From Luteococcus sp048595755 (lineage in GTDB: Bacteria > Actinomycetota > Actinomycetes > Propionibacteriales > Propionibacteriaceae), in NCBI RefSeq assembly GCF_048595755.1, contig NZ_CP184360.1, positions 248,001 through 312,000 on the forward strand: DNA of 64,000 bases, read 5' to 3'. The notes under the pieces were generated by a model. That model worked only from the letters and a program-made list of their open reading frames with translations, was not told the DNA's origin and searched no databases. How positions within the stretch are numbered: the first letter of the stretch is position 1; every line of letters begins with the position of its first letter. The position numbers were made by a program, and so were the translations under genes. Positions 8,608 to 17,449 of this stretch are shown here, piece after piece.

Positions 8608-9006
8608 TCAGTGGGCGTAGTCGCCGCGGTAGAACTCGTAGCACCAACCGCCGACGGCCCAGACGCCCATGCCGAAGGCCATCATCGAGATCCACCAGCC
8701 GAAGATCGGGCCCAGCAGCATCAGCGACGCGGTCAGCGCGCACCAGAAGGGCCAGATGGAGTGGGGCGGGAAGAAGCCCAGGGAGCCCGCACCATCGGCG
8801 ATGGTGGCATCGGCGTCATCGGAGAGCTGCTTGTCGTTCTTGGAGCCGACGATGGCCAGGTAACCGGTGATCATCAACGACATCACGGCCGACAGGAGCA
8901 GGGTCATCAGGCCGACCCATTCCTTGGTGAAGCCGAACCAGTAGACCAGGGCGCAGGTCAGGTAGAAGATTCCGAGGAATCCAAAGATGTTCCGCTCAAC
9001 CTTCAT
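8608..9006 (-). CDS. ctaF: Cytochrome c oxidase subunit IV (actinobacterial)
   Basis: 132 residues with four membrane segments. The N-terminus (MKVERNIFGFLGIFYLTCAL) and the C-terminal ...GVWAVGGWCYEFYRGDYAH end are characteristic of the actinobacterial aa3-oxidase subunit IV. It has no catalytic cofactor and is a structural subunit. Its ATG overlaps the ctaD stop (ATGA), making it the last gene of ctaC-ctaD-ctaF. Confidence 0.93.
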   Translation of the reverse strand: MKVERNIFGFLGIFYLTCALVYWFGFTKEWVGLMTLLLSAVMSLMITGYLAIVGSKNDKQLSDDADATIADGAGSLGFFPPHSIWPFWCALTASLMLLGPIFGWWISMMAFGMGVWAVGGWCYEFYRGDYAH

Positions 9007-10730
9007 CGAATCTCACCTGCATTCTCACGAGCCGCGACCGTCTCGGCCTCGACGAACTTGCCCTGCAGACCGGTGTCACCGTGCTCGGCGAGCTCCGGAT
9101 GGTTCGCGTCGAAGGCCGGGTACGGGGAACGCACACGGGGCAGCGACGTGAAGTTGTGACGCGGCGGCGGGCAGCTGGTGGCCCACTCCATCGAGCGGCT
9201 CCAGCCCCAGGGATCGTCGACCTCGACCTTGGGGGTCTTGAACGAGAGGTAGACGTTGATCAGGAAGGGGATGAAGGAGGCACCCAGCAGGAAGGCACCG
9301 AAGGTCGAGATCTGGTTCAGCAGGGTGAAGCCGGTACCGGGCAGGTAGTCGGCGATTCGACGCTGCATGCCCTCGACGCCCAGCCAGTGCTGCACCAGGA
9401 AGGTCAGGTGGAAGCCGGCGAAGAGCAGCCAGAAGTGGGCCTTGCCCCAGGACTCGATCAGCATGTGACCGGTGATCTTGGGCCACCAGAAGTAGTAACC
9501 GGCGAACATCGCGAAGACCACGGTGCCGAAGAGCACGTAGTGGAAGTGGGCAACCACGAAGTAGCTGTCGGTCACGTTGAAGTCCATCGGCGGGCTGGCC
9601 AGGATGATGCCGGTCAGGCCACCGAACAGGAAGGTGGTCAGGAAGCCGATGACCCACATCATGGGGGTCTCGAAGCTCAACGAGCCGCCCCACATGGTGC
9701 CGATCCAGTTGAAGAACTTCACACCGGTGGGGATGGCGATCATGAAGGTCATGAAGCTGAAGAAGGGCAGCGAGACGGCGCCCGTGGCGAACATGTGGTG
9801 GGCCCACACGGACACCGAGAGGGCACCGATCGAGATGGTGGCGAAGACCAGGCCCACGTAGCCGAAGACGGGCTTGCGGCTGAAGACCGGGATGACCTCG
9901 GTGACGATGCCGAAGAACGGCAGGGCGATCACGTAGACCTCGGGGTGGCCGAAGAACCAGAACAGGTGCTGCCACAGGATCGGGCCACCGCTGGAGGCGT
10001 CCAGCACGTGCGAGCCCAGGACGCGGTCAGCCTCGAGCACCAGCAGGCCAGCGGCCAGCACCGGGAAGACCACGATGATCATGATCGAGGTGACCAAGAT
10101 GTTCCAGCTGAAGATGGGCATGCGGAACATGGTCATGCCCGGGACGCGCATCGTGATGATGGTGGTGATGAAGTTCACCGCGCCGAGGATCGAGCTCAGA
10201 CCCAGCAGGTAGAGGCCCATGATCCACAGGTCGCCACCGACGCCGGGCGAGTGCAGGGCATTCGACAGCGGGGCGTAGGCGAACCAACCGAAGGAGGCCG
10301 CGCCGTCCGGCGTGAGGAAGCCGGCGCAGGCCATCAGCGAACCCATGATGTAGATCCAGTAGGCGAACGCGTTCAGTCGTGGGAACGACACGTCGGGTGC
10401 GCCCAGCTGCAGCGGCAACAGGTAGTTGGCGAAACCGGCAAACAGGGGCGTCGCGAACATCAGCAGCATGATCGTGCCGTGCATCGTGAACATCTGGTTG
10501 AAGGTCTCGTGCGTCATGTACTGCATGCCGGGGCTTGCCAGCTCGGCACGGATGGCCAGGGCCATCAGGCCACCGACACCGAAGAAGAAGAAGCTGCTGA
10601 TGAAGTACAGCCGGCCCAGCTTCTTGTGGTCGGTGGTGGTCATGTAGTCCATGATGAGCTTGCCCATCGAGTGTTCGCGACGGCGAACCTCCACGACAGG
10701 CGCTCCAGTGGTGCGCGTGAGCGTGGTCAC
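9003..10730 (-). CDS. ctaD: Cytochrome c oxidase subunit I
   Basis: 575 residues, twelve membrane helices. Haem-copper oxidase landmarks are present: FWFFGHPEVYVIALP (CuB histidine and the cross-linked Tyr), VWAHHMF (CuB histidine pair) and VAHFHYVLFG (haem a3 and haem a ligands). It reduces O2 to water and pumps protons. The start is GTG 10730, overlapping the ctaC stop (GTGA). Confidence 0.97.
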   Translation of the reverse strand: MTTLTRTTGAPVVEVRRREHSMGKLIMDYMTTTDHKKLGRLYFISSFFFFGVGGLMALAIRAELASPGMQYMTHETFNQMFTMHGTIMLLMFATPLFAGFANYLLPLQLGAPDVSFPRLNAFAYWIYIMGSLMACAGFLTPDGAASFGWFAYAPLSNALHSPGVGGDLWIMGLYLLGLSSILGAVNFITTIITMRVPGMTMFRMPIFSWNILVTSIMIIVVFPVLAAGLLVLEADRVLGSHVLDASSGGPILWQHLFWFFGHPEVYVIALPFFGIVTEVIPVFSRKPVFGYVGLVFATISIGALSVSVWAHHMFATGAVSLPFFSFMTFMIAIPTGVKFFNWIGTMWGGSLSFETPMMWVIGFLTTFLFGGLTGIILASPPMDFNVTDSYFVVAHFHYVLFGTVVFAMFAGYYFWWPKITGHMLIESWGKAHFWLLFAGFHLTFLVQHWLGVEGMQRRIADYLPGTGFTLLNQISTFGAFLLGASFIPFLINVYLSFKTPKVEVDDPWGWSRSMEWATSCPPPRHNFTSLPRVRSPYPAFDANHPELAEHGDTGLQGKFVEAETVAARENAGEIR

Positions 10731-11602
10731 TTCTTCTCCTCCTTGGCGGGGGCGGTGGGAAGGGCGGAGGCGCCGACGGGACCGTGCAGCTCACCGACCT
10801 GGCCCTTCTTGGCCAGACCCTTCACATATTCGTTGTACTCCTCTTCGCTCACGACGTGAACGTTGAACAGCATCGCGGCGTGGTAGGTGCCGCAGAGCTC
10901 GGCACACTTTCCGTCGAACGTGCCCGTCTTCGTGGGCGTCAGGTCGAAGGAGTTGGGCTTGCCGGGGATCGCATCCATCTTGAAGTAGAAGGCGGGAACC
11001 CAGAAGGAGTGGATGACGTCGGCCGAGTAGATGTTGAAGCGGACCGACTTGTTGACGGGGAGGTACAGATCCGGGATCTTCTCGATGGTGCCGACCTCAT
11101 GGACGGTCTGGCCGATCTCGGAGTTGCCCTCCTCCATGTAGTTGAAGGTCCACGACCACTTCTGGCCCACGACGTTGACCGTGTGGTCCGGCTGGTCGAC
11201 CTGCGCGAGGACGCGGTTCTGGGCCTTCACCGTGTAGAAGAACAGGACGATGATGATGAGGAAGGGAACCGCCGTGTACAGGACCTCGAGCGGAACGTGG
11301 TAGCGCACCTGGCGCGGAACCTCGTTGCCCTCCTTGCGGCGGAACTTGAACATCGAGTAGAAGATCAGGCCCCAGACGAAGACGCCGATGACGGCGCAGG
11401 CGATCCAGGCGCCGATCCACAGGTCACCCATGAAGGGGGCTCGGTCCGAGGCGGGGTCGACGAGTCCGACGCGCGACCACTGTCCGCGTCCCTCGCCCGT
11501 GCTGCATCCGGCCAAGCCGAGAAGCAGTGCACTGCCCAGCCCGAGCGCAGCAGCCCTGGCCGGCCTGCGGCGCCATCCGTTGAGTTCACGACCCACGTTC
11601 AT
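10727..11602 (-). CDS. ctaC: Cytochrome c oxidase subunit II (lipoprotein-type)
   Basis: 291 residues from ATG 11602, preceded by GGAAGGG; the frame runs further upstream but without coding features. The N-terminus has a lipoprotein signal ending LLGLAGCS, followed by two membrane segments. The cupredoxin domain has the CuA ligands in CAELCGTYHAAM (about residue 230). It accepts electrons from QcrC. First gene of ctaCDF. Confidence 0.95.
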   Translation of the reverse strand: MNVGRELNGWRRRPARAAALGLGSALLLGLAGCSTGEGRGQWSRVGLVDPASDRAPFMGDLWIGAWIACAVIGVFVWGLIFYSMFKFRRKEGNEVPRQVRYHVPLEVLYTAVPFLIIIVLFFYTVKAQNRVLAQVDQPDHTVNVVGQKWSWTFNYMEEGNSEIGQTVHEVGTIEKIPDLYLPVNKSVRFNIYSADVIHSFWVPAFYFKMDAIPGKPNSFDLTPTKTGTFDGKCAELCGTYHAAMLFNVHVVSEEEYNEYVKGLAKKGQVGELHGPVGASALPTAPAKEEKK

Positions 11603-11741
11603 GCCCTTCCACCGTGATCTGCTCCCCTGGAGGAGTGGGGCCACAGGGGCCCCGGTTCTGGAACGCCTGCCGGGCTCCGATTGGCGCTTGCGCACAGTCA
11701 TCCCCACGGCGGGTTCGCCCAAAGACTAACCCAAAAACAGA

Positions 11742-11774
11742 CATCCCGCCGCATCGACCAGATGCGACGGGATG
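11742..11774 (-). terminator. Intrinsic terminator downstream of the erpA-type gene
   Basis: On the minus strand an imperfect 14-bp stem (catcccgtcgcatc with gatgcggcgggatg) is followed by tgtctgttttt, a clear T-run. It lies between the erpA-type gene and ctaC and would end the former. Confidence 0.85.
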
Positions 11775-11796
11775 ACGTGCTGTTGTACGGAACGTC

Positions 11797-12150
11797 TCAG
11801 TGGAAGGAGTCCCCGCAAGCGCAGGAGCCCTGGGCGTTTGGATTGTCGATGGTGAAGCCCTGCTTCTCGATGGTGTCGACGAAGTCGATGGTGGCTCCGG
11901 AGAGGTAGGGAGCGCTCATCTTGTCGGTGACCACGTTCACGCCGCCGTAGGTCTTGACCACGTCTCCGTCCAGCTGTCGCTCGTCGAAGAAGAGCTGGTA
12001 GCGCAGCCCCGAGCAGCCGCCCGGCTGCACCGCAACGCGCAGGGCGAGGTCGTCGCGCCCCTCGCCATCCAGCAGGGCCTTGACCTTGGTGGCGGCCTCG
12101 TCGGTCAGGACGATGCCATCGCTGGTCTGGGTGATGGTGGTGTCAGTCAT
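11797..12150 (-). CDS. erpA: A-type iron-sulfur cluster carrier (ErpA/IscA family)
   Basis: 117 residues. The three conserved cysteines are in PGGCSGLRY (about 45) and GSCACGDSF (about 109 and 111). A-type carriers hold [2Fe-2S] or [4Fe-4S] clusters and pass them to apo-proteins. Strong ribosome site aggaggaattg before ATG 12150. Its position directly upstream of the oxidase and bc1 genes fits supply of respiratory Fe-S proteins such as QcrA, though this is inference. Monocistronic, with its own T-run terminator. Confidence 0.9.
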   Translation of the reverse strand: MTDTTITQTSDGIVLTDEAATKVKALLDGEGRDDLALRVAVQPGGCSGLRYQLFFDERQLDGDVVKTYGGVNVVTDKMSAPYLSGATIDFVDTIEKQGFTIDNPNAQGSCACGDSFH

Positions 12151-12264
12151 TCAATTCCTCCTGGACGGGCAGTTCATCTGCTCAACGCCGGCAACCGCGG
12201 TGCTATTCCCGCCATCACGATAGCCGGGGCAGGCAAATTCCCCGATCCGTGCGGCTGGCTGGCC

Positions 12265-13236
12265 TCACCAAGACCAGGTGCGGGCCACCGGCAGGGCCGC
12301 TCGGGTGATCTCCTCAGGCTCGATCGGCCGGTCCTGCCTGGTGACCTCGTAGCCCTCCTCGATGCCCATCGTGCGAAGCTCCCGGGCGCTGATCCAGTTG
12401 CGGCGGTTGACCGCGATCACCGGACGCATCGCCTGCTCGGCCAGCTCGGTCACCGTCGGGATGAGGTCTCCCCCCTTGGTGCCGAATTCCAGCTCGTCGT
12501 AGCCGGTGACCACCAGTTCTGCCTGCGCGATGGTCTGTGCCAGTCCACTCAACCGGGCGCACTCCCCCGGACCGGTCACCACGTCACCGCCGAGCGCGAG
12601 CACCGCAGCGCCCAGACCACCGACGGCACCGGCCCCGGCCGTGGTGCCCAGCGAGGCATCCCCCATGGCCTGGCACCAGTCCACCAGAGCCTGGTCTGCG
12701 GCAATCAATTCCCCGGGATGGGCACCGCTGCCAAGGGCCCCCGCCGCGGTGATGCCCCGCAGGCCGGTCAGGTGCATCGCCGCCTGGGCCCTGGTGGTGA
12801 CCAGGTGCAGCAGCACACCGTCGAGGAGCGCCCGAGGGTCGCCCTGCCGCGCCAGCTGCCGCCAGAAGCCCTCTCCCCCGTCTGCCCAGGTGAACTCGGG
12901 CACCTCGAGCCACAGCTCGGCGCAGGAATGCCCCTCCCGGCGGGCCCACGCCAGCACCTCGACCAAGGCCACCCCGACACCCTCGGAAGTCGAGGGCCCC
13001 TGGGCATCGACACGCAGGGTGATTCCTGCCGGGCCGACGAAGACCGCTCCCGCCGGATGCGGGACGTCCCGGCCGCCACACAGATCGGCCCAGGCACGAC
13101 CGAAACCGCGGCCCGCCTCGGCGATCGGCACGACGGCCAGCTGGACACCCAACTCCGCCCAGGCCCGCGCCAAGGCGGCGCCGGTCTGGGCGGAGGTCAG
13201 GTTCTGGAAGGGCCCGCAGGCGACGACGGCGCGCAT
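12265..13236 (-). CDS. Glycerate kinase-like protein
   Basis: 323 residues. GAGAVGGLGAAVLALGGDVVTGPG (starting near residue 215) resembles the GAGAAGGLG...LGA block of type-1 glycerate kinases, and the C-terminal LVVTGYDELEFGTKGGDLI aligns with their VVTGEG substrate loop. Changes in that loop (GYDELE where GEGRLD is expected) make the actual activity uncertain. Its start overlaps the pspAA stop (TGATG), so it is translated as the third gene of pspA-pspAA-this gene. Confidence 0.65.
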   Translation of the reverse strand: MRAVVACGPFQNLTSAQTGAALARAWAELGVQLAVVPIAEAGRGFGRAWADLCGGRDVPHPAGAVFVGPAGITLRVDAQGPSTSEGVGVALVEVLAWARREGHSCAELWLEVPEFTWADGGEGFWRQLARQGDPRALLDGVLLHLVTTRAQAAMHLTGLRGITAAGALGSGAHPGELIAADQALVDWCQAMGDASLGTTAGAGAVGGLGAAVLALGGDVVTGPGECARLSGLAQTIAQAELVVTGYDELEFGTKGGDLIPTVTELAEQAMRPVIAVNRRNWISARELRTMGIEEGYEVTRQDRPIEPEEITRAALPVARTWSW

Positions 13237-13523
13237 CAGCCGGGGATGAGCCCCTCGCCATTGCCCGAATCCTCCAGGAAGGCGCGCACCTCGTCCAGGC
13301 TCGAGGTGGCGTCAGGGACGATCAGGTCCGACTCGGCCAGCTCGTCGTCGGGCAGCTTCTCCCCCGCGCGGATCTGCTCGAGCAGCAGGGTGAGGGCAGA
13401 CTGCATGGCCTGCTCGTCGCCCTGGTCGATGGCCTCGCCGAGGCGCTCGTCGAGCTCGTTGAGGTTGGGCAGGTCTGCGGCGTCGATGCGCCACTGGCCC
13501 TCGCCAAGGATGCGAACGATCAT
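13236..13523 (-). CDS. pspAA: PspA-associated protein PspAA
   Basis: 95 residues. The compact N-terminal MIVRILGEGQWRID...L..LNELD block and the acidic helical remainder match the PspAA family, small partners found next to PspA in actinobacteria and archaea. Both ends overlap neighbours (ATGA with pspA, TGATG with the kinase-like gene). The partner role is inferred from the conserved gene pairing; the biochemical function is not known. Confidence 0.8.
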   Translation of the reverse strand: MIVRILGEGQWRIDAADLPNLNELDERLGEAIDQGDEQAMQSALTLLLEQIRAGEKLPDDELAESDLIVPDATSSLDEVRAFLEDSGNGEGLIPG

Positions 13524-14302
13524 GCCTTGTCCTCCTGCTCCTGGGCCTGGGCCTGGCCACCCTCGAGGGCGGGAGCGGGCTTGTCCGCCGGGGCGATCTC
13601 GCCACCGACCTTGGCCTTCAGCGCCGCCAACTCGTCCTCGACCTGGCTGGTGGAGGCCAGCTGGTCGAGCTCACGGGTGATGTCGTCCTTGTAGGTACCG
13701 GAGGGGTCATCCAGCGCACCGGAGGCGATCAGCTCGTCGACGGCACCGGCACGGGCCTGCATCTCCAGGGTCTTGTCCTCGGCGCGCTGCACCGCCAGGC
13801 CGACGTCGCCCATCTCCTCGGAGATGCCGCTGAAGGCCTCGTTGATGCGGGTCTGGGCCTCGGCAGCGGAGTAGGTGGCCTTGATGGTCTCCTTCTTGGT
13901 GCGGAAGGCATCCACCTTGGCCTGCAGCCTGGTGGAGGCACCGACCAGCTTCTCCTCCTCGGCCTGCAGCTGGGCATGCTGGGCCTGCAGGTCACCCAGC
14001 TGCTGCTGAAGACCGGACTTGCGGGTCAGGGCCTCACGAGCGAGGTCCTCGCGACCCTGCTCCAGGGCACGCTGTGCCTGCAGGGTCAACTTGTCGACCT
14101 CGGCATTGAGCTGCGAGGCCTGCAGTTCCACACGCTTGCGGCTGGTGGCGACGTCGGCAACCCCGCGTCGCACCTTCTGCAGCAGGTCCAGCTGGCGCTG
14201 GTAGGAGTAGTCGAGGGTCTCGCGGGGATCCTCGGCACGGTCAAGGGCCTTGTCGGCCTTGGCGCGGAAGATCGTCGAGAGCCGCTGGAAAATGCCTGCC
14301 AT
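13520..14302 (-). CDS. pspA: PspA/IM30 family membrane-stress protein
   Basis: 260 residues from ATG 14302, preceded by AAGGA; the open frame further upstream lacks family sequence. The N-terminal amphipathic helix (MAGIFQRLSTIFRAKADKAL) is followed by a long coiled coil (about 25-220) with the typical ASRKRVELQA...L...A...GREDLAREAL spacing. The C-terminal tail is Ala/Pro/Glu-rich. PspA proteins (ESCRT-III-like) coat and repair stressed membranes. No pspF or pspBC genes are present, as expected for actinobacteria. Confidence 0.9.
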   Translation of the reverse strand: MAGIFQRLSTIFRAKADKALDRAEDPRETLDYSYQRQLDLLQKVRRGVADVATSRKRVELQASQLNAEVDKLTLQAQRALEQGREDLAREALTRKSGLQQQLGDLQAQHAQLQAEEEKLVGASTRLQAKVDAFRTKKETIKATYSAAEAQTRINEAFSGISEEMGDVGLAVQRAEDKTLEMQARAGAVDELIASGALDDPSGTYKDDITRELDQLASTSQVEDELAALKAKVGGEIAPADKPAPALEGGQAQAQEQEDKA

Positions 14303-14465
14303 GTGGTTGGTCCTTCCGGTCGGGGTGCGCCGGTCTCGGCACAGCACGTCGCCACCCAGCTTAGGGGCACACCCAACCACTTCACCGCGCACCGGGCCGG
14401 TCTTCAGCCAGGCCCCGGGATCAGTCAGGGTCTCCCGGACCGGCGGCGGCACCTCTCGACGGGAC

Positions 14466-14756
14466 TCACTTGGCGACGAAGGTGGGAATGACGTTCTCGA
14501 AGGAGACCCGGTAGCCGAAGCCCGAGGAGACGATCACCGCGATACCCAGGGCGATCGCGGCCAGCACCAGGGCGAAGCACAACACCCCCAGGACCCGTCC
14601 GACCGGATGCCCCGGCGCGTGACTGGTCTCGGCCGCACCCCCGGCCCCATAGGCCATGGCACGGATGCCGAGCGAGAACAGCGCCGGGAGACCAGCCCCG
14701 AGCAGCAGGCCCACCAGCAAGACCTTGCCGAGGGCCGAGAAGAACATCGAAAGCAT
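14466..14756 (-). CDS. Small membrane protein downstream of pit
   Basis: 96 residues, starting at ATG 14756 behind GAGGAG, 11 nt after the pit stop. Two membrane helices (about 7-30 and 55-80) flank a short Gly/Ala/His-rich loop (GAGGAAETSHAPGHPVG). The C-terminus ends SFENVIPTFVAK. I do not recognise the family. Tight spacing to pit suggests co-transcription and perhaps a partner role in phosphate transport. Confidence 0.7.
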   Translation of the reverse strand: MLSMFFSALGKVLLVGLLLGAGLPALFSLGIRAMAYGAGGAAETSHAPGHPVGRVLGVLCFALVLAAIALGIAVIVSSGFGYRVSFENVIPTFVAK

Positions 14757-14766
14757 GACTGGCTCC

Positions 14767-15990
14767 TCAGTGGGCGGTGGCGGGGACCGACGAGACGGCG
14801 GTGACCTGCTCGGGCTCCCACTCGTCGTTGACATTGTGGGCGGTGACCGGCTTGCGCTGCGAGTGGATGTACATCCACAGGGCGGTGGCCACCAGGATCG
14901 CGAAGACCGCCAGCACCCCCAGGTATCCGGGCAACAGGTCGCCCACGAAGTAACAGAAGGCGCCAACGGCAGCCGAGGCGGGCAGTGTCACCAGCCAGGC
15001 GAGCGCCATCCGAAGGGCCACTCCCCAACGCACCTTCGCGCCCGTGCGCCCCACACCGGTACCCAGGATCGAGCCGGTGGCCACGTGGGTGGTGGACAGC
15101 GCGAAGCCCAGGTGGCTGGAGGACAGGATCACCGCGGCCGACGAGGCCTCGGCAGCCATGCCCTGCGGCGAGCTGATCTCCACCAGGCCCTTGCCCAGCG
15201 TGCGGATGATCCGCCAGCCGCCCAGGTAGGTGCCCAGTGCAATCGCCACGGCGCACACCACCTTGACCCAGACCGGGATGGAGGTGGTGTCGGTCCAGCT
15301 GCCGTAGGCGATCAGCGCGAGCGTGATGACGCCCATGGTCTTCTGGGCGTCATTGGTGCCGTGGGCCAGGCTGACCAAGGAGGCCGTACCGATCTGGCCC
15401 CAGCGGAAGCCGCGTTCCTGATAGCGCTCGGCCACACCCTGCGTGATCCGATAGACCAGCCAGGTGCCGCAGGCAGCCACCAGGATGGCCACCATCGGCG
15501 ATCCGAAGGCAGGCAACACCACCTTGCCGAGCACGCCGTCCAGCTTGGACCCGTCTCCGGCCCAGTTCACCCCCTTGAAGCCCAGGGCGGCCAGCGTGGA
15601 CCCCACCAGGCCGCCGAAGAGGGCGTGCGAGGAGCTGGAGGGCAGCCCCAGCAGCCAGGTGAGCAGGTTCCAGGTGATGCCTCCCACCAGACCGCAGAAG
15701 ACGATCATCAGCAGCAGGTGTCCGTGGTCGGCCAGGTACTCGGGACGCGGGGCGCCCGACTTGTCCTGGATCTTGACCACGGCATTGGTCACGGTCAGCG
15801 CGACCTCGACGGACAGGAAGGCCCCCCCGAGGTTGAGGACCGCAGACAGCGTGACGGCCGTCTTGGGCTTGAGCGCGCCCGTGGCGATGGAGGTTGCCAT
15901 GGCATTGCCGGTGTCATGGAAGCCGTTGGTGAAGTCGAAGGCGATCGCCGTGATGACGACCAGGCCCAGCAGCAGGAGTTCTACGGTCAC
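14767..15990 (-). CDS. pit: PiT family inorganic phosphate transporter
   Basis: 407 residues, about ten membrane segments with the duplicated PHO4 signatures: FDFTNGFHDTGNAMATSI near the N-terminus and LAHGTNDAQKTMGVI in the second half. These are proton- or metal-phosphate symporters of low to moderate affinity. The start is GTG 15990. A central cytoplasmic loop separates the repeats. A GTTCACC element about 80 nt upstream may place it under phosphate control. Confidence 0.93.
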   Translation of the reverse strand: MTVELLLLGLVVITAIAFDFTNGFHDTGNAMATSIATGALKPKTAVTLSAVLNLGGAFLSVEVALTVTNAVVKIQDKSGAPRPEYLADHGHLLLMIVFCGLVGGITWNLLTWLLGLPSSSSHALFGGLVGSTLAALGFKGVNWAGDGSKLDGVLGKVVLPAFGSPMVAILVAACGTWLVYRITQGVAERYQERGFRWGQIGTASLVSLAHGTNDAQKTMGVITLALIAYGSWTDTTSIPVWVKVVCAVAIALGTYLGGWRIIRTLGKGLVEISSPQGMAAEASSAAVILSSSHLGFALSTTHVATGSILGTGVGRTGAKVRWGVALRMALAWLVTLPASAAVGAFCYFVGDLLPGYLGVLAVFAILVATALWMYIHSQRKPVTAHNVNDEWEPEQVTAVSSVPATAH

Positions 15991-16059
15991 GTTGAGCCAT
16001 TCTTACCCACGAAGGTCAGATCCATTACATCCGGGGCCTGAACGAGAGATTTCCCACTG

Positions 16060-16080
16060 ATGTCACACGGGTGAACTCAC
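16060..16080 (-). promoter_or_regulatory. Possible PhoP-type element upstream of pit
   Basis: On the minus strand the sequence GAGTTCACCCGTGTGACATCA contains a perfect GTTCACC, the core of actinobacterial PHO boxes, followed about 11 nt later by a weaker GTGACATCA copy. It lies about 70-90 nt upstream of the pit start. Confidence 0.35.
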
Positions 16081-16131
16081 GGCAAGCCCTTGGATGCGAT
16101 GGTGGTGGCACTGCTTTTGCGAGGAGCACCG

Positions 16132-16137
16132 TAGAAT
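16132..16137 (+). promoter_or_regulatory. -10 promoter element TAGAAT for the DUF3043 gene
   Basis: TAGAAT, 52 nt upstream of the GTG start at 16189, is a good actinobacterial -10 match. No convincing -35 is seen. Confidence 0.45.
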
Positions 16138-16188
16138 CGTCCGGAATGGCCAGCAGGCCACCAGCAAGACGAACACGAGGACGACGAC

Positions 16189-16857
16189 GTGGGACTGTTC
16201 CGACCCTATGAGCAGGGCAAGACCGACCAGCCGACATCTGGCGGCTCCAGCGCCGTGACCCCGAGGCCCCCGGGACAGCGCGGTACGGACCAGCAGGGCA
16301 CGGACCAGCAGGGCACGGGGCAGGACGGCAGCGGGGAGACCCGACGCCCCCAGCCCCAGAAGAACCAGCCACAGAAGAAGGGGACGCGCACCCCCACCCG
16401 CGCCGAGGCCGAGGCTGCGCGAATGGCCCGACTGCATCCCACGCTGAGCCCGAAGGAAGCGAAGAAGGCGAAGCGCCGGGCCGACCGAGAGGCCCGCTAC
16501 AAGGCCCTGGAGGATGCAGAGCGCTCGCCCGAGCGTCGCCTGGTGCGCGACCACGTGGACTCCCAGATCACCTTCACCGAGTTCACGATCCCGACCATGC
16601 TCGCGATCATGGTGGTGAGCATCTGGTTCTCGCGCAACCTGGTGGCCCAGCAGATCACCTCGTTGTTGATGTTCGGCATCTTCGCGATCTGGATCGTCAA
16701 CATCTTCCTGCGCTGGCGCTCCTTCAAGGCCCTTGCCTACGCGCGTGGGATGGACCCCAAGCAGCGGGGCCTGATGATGTACATGATCAATCGCATGATG
16801 ACCATTCGCGCCCTGCGCCGCCCCGAGCCACGCATCAAGCGCGGCGAGGCCTACTGA
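16189..16857 (+). CDS. DUF3043 membrane protein
   Basis: 222 residues. The N-terminus is a low-complexity, Gln/Gly/Thr/Pro-rich tail with a GTDQQ repeat (about 32-42), then basic PTRAEAEAARMARL...KEAKKAKRRADREARYKALE. Two membrane helices follow near 128-150 and 155-178, then a conserved YARGMDPKQRGLMMYMINRMMTIRALRRP end. This matches the actinobacterial DUF3043 family, whose function is unknown. Start GTG 16189 has ACGAGGA upstream. Confidence 0.85.
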   Translation: MGLFRPYEQGKTDQPTSGGSSAVTPRPPGQRGTDQQGTDQQGTGQDGSGETRRPQPQKNQPQKKGTRTPTRAEAEAARMARLHPTLSPKEAKKAKRRADREARYKALEDAERSPERRLVRDHVDSQITFTEFTIPTMLAIMVVSIWFSRNLVAQQITSLLMFGIFAIWIVNIFLRWRSFKALAYARGMDPKQRGLMMYMINRMMTIRALRRPEPRIKRGEAY

Positions 16858-16863
16858 CCTGCA

Positions 16864-16897
16864 CCACCCAAAGCCCCAGACCACCCAAAGCCCCAGA
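16864..16897 (+). repeat. Two tandem copies of a 17-bp unit
   Basis: Two exact copies of ccacccaaagccccaga stand between the DUF3043 gene and the next small gene, just before its ribosome site. Probably a slippage product. Confidence 0.7.
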
Positions 16898-16913
16898 CCA
16901 CCAGGAGTTGATC

Positions 16914-17132
16914 ATGGCCTATCTGTGGAACGCCGACCTCAATCCGGGCGCCATCGTCACGCAGGACGAGCTCACCGGCGCCGGGATCGGGCGCCATTTC
17001 GACGACCAGGCCACCGCCGAGGCCTGGCTGACGGCGAACTACGAGGAACTCGTTGATCTTGGTGTGGCAGGCGTCAGCCTGTTCGAGGAGGATCGACTGG
17101 TCTACGGACCGATGTCCCTGGAGGCCATGTGA
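16914..17132 (+). CDS. Small conserved hypothetical protein
   Basis: 72 residues, start ATG 16914 with AGGAG six nt upstream. Acidic and soluble, with no membrane helix (MAYLWNADLNPGAIVTQDEL; FDDQATAEAWLTANYEEL; LFEEDRLVYGPMSLEAM). The family has no function I can name. Its stop overlaps the GTG of the next membrane gene (ATGTGA), so the two are coupled. Confidence 0.7.
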   Translation: MAYLWNADLNPGAIVTQDELTGAGIGRHFDDQATAEAWLTANYEELVDLGVAGVSLFEEDRLVYGPMSLEAM

Positions 17133-17425
17133 GCCGCCGGCTGGCCAACCTCGCGCTGGCCATCGCCGGACTGGCCCTGGCCGCCTACGGGCTGTGGTCG
17201 ATCACCAATCCCTCGTTCTCCTGCCGCGGGATCGAGATGCACCCCGGTGACGTGTGCCACAAGAACGACTTCAGCCAGATGGGCACGAGCCAGGTGCAGA
17301 CCTATGAGGAGCGGGCGCAGGCAGCCAGGATCTCGCAACCGGTCATCGTGTTGACCGGGCTGGGCATGGCCGCCTTCGCCGGCTACCTGATGCGTCCGGC
17401 CGCGCAGCAGGCCACCGACGACTGA
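17129..17425 (+). CDS. Small two-helix membrane protein
   Basis: 98 residues with membrane helices at about 7-26 and 70-90. The extracytoplasmic loop between them contains two cysteines (FSCRGIEMHPGDVCHKND) that could form a disulfide. Coupled to the preceding 72-residue gene by overlap. I do not recognise the family. Confidence 0.7.
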   Translation: MSRRLANLALAIAGLALAAYGLWSITNPSFSCRGIEMHPGDVCHKNDFSQMGTSQVQTYEERAQAARISQPVIVLTGLGMAAFAGYLMRPAAQQATDD

Positions 17426-17449
17426 CGACCCGCTGCGCGATCGTCGCGA

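Noticed and set aside
13520..14452. PspA longer form starting at 14452
   Set aside because: The first 50 residues have no family sequence; ATG 14302 has a good ribosome site and the canonical N-terminus.
16285..16320. Tandem repeat in the DUF3043 gene as a functional repeat
   Set aside because: It encodes a short GTDQQ repeat in a low-complexity tail; ordinary slippage in a disordered region.
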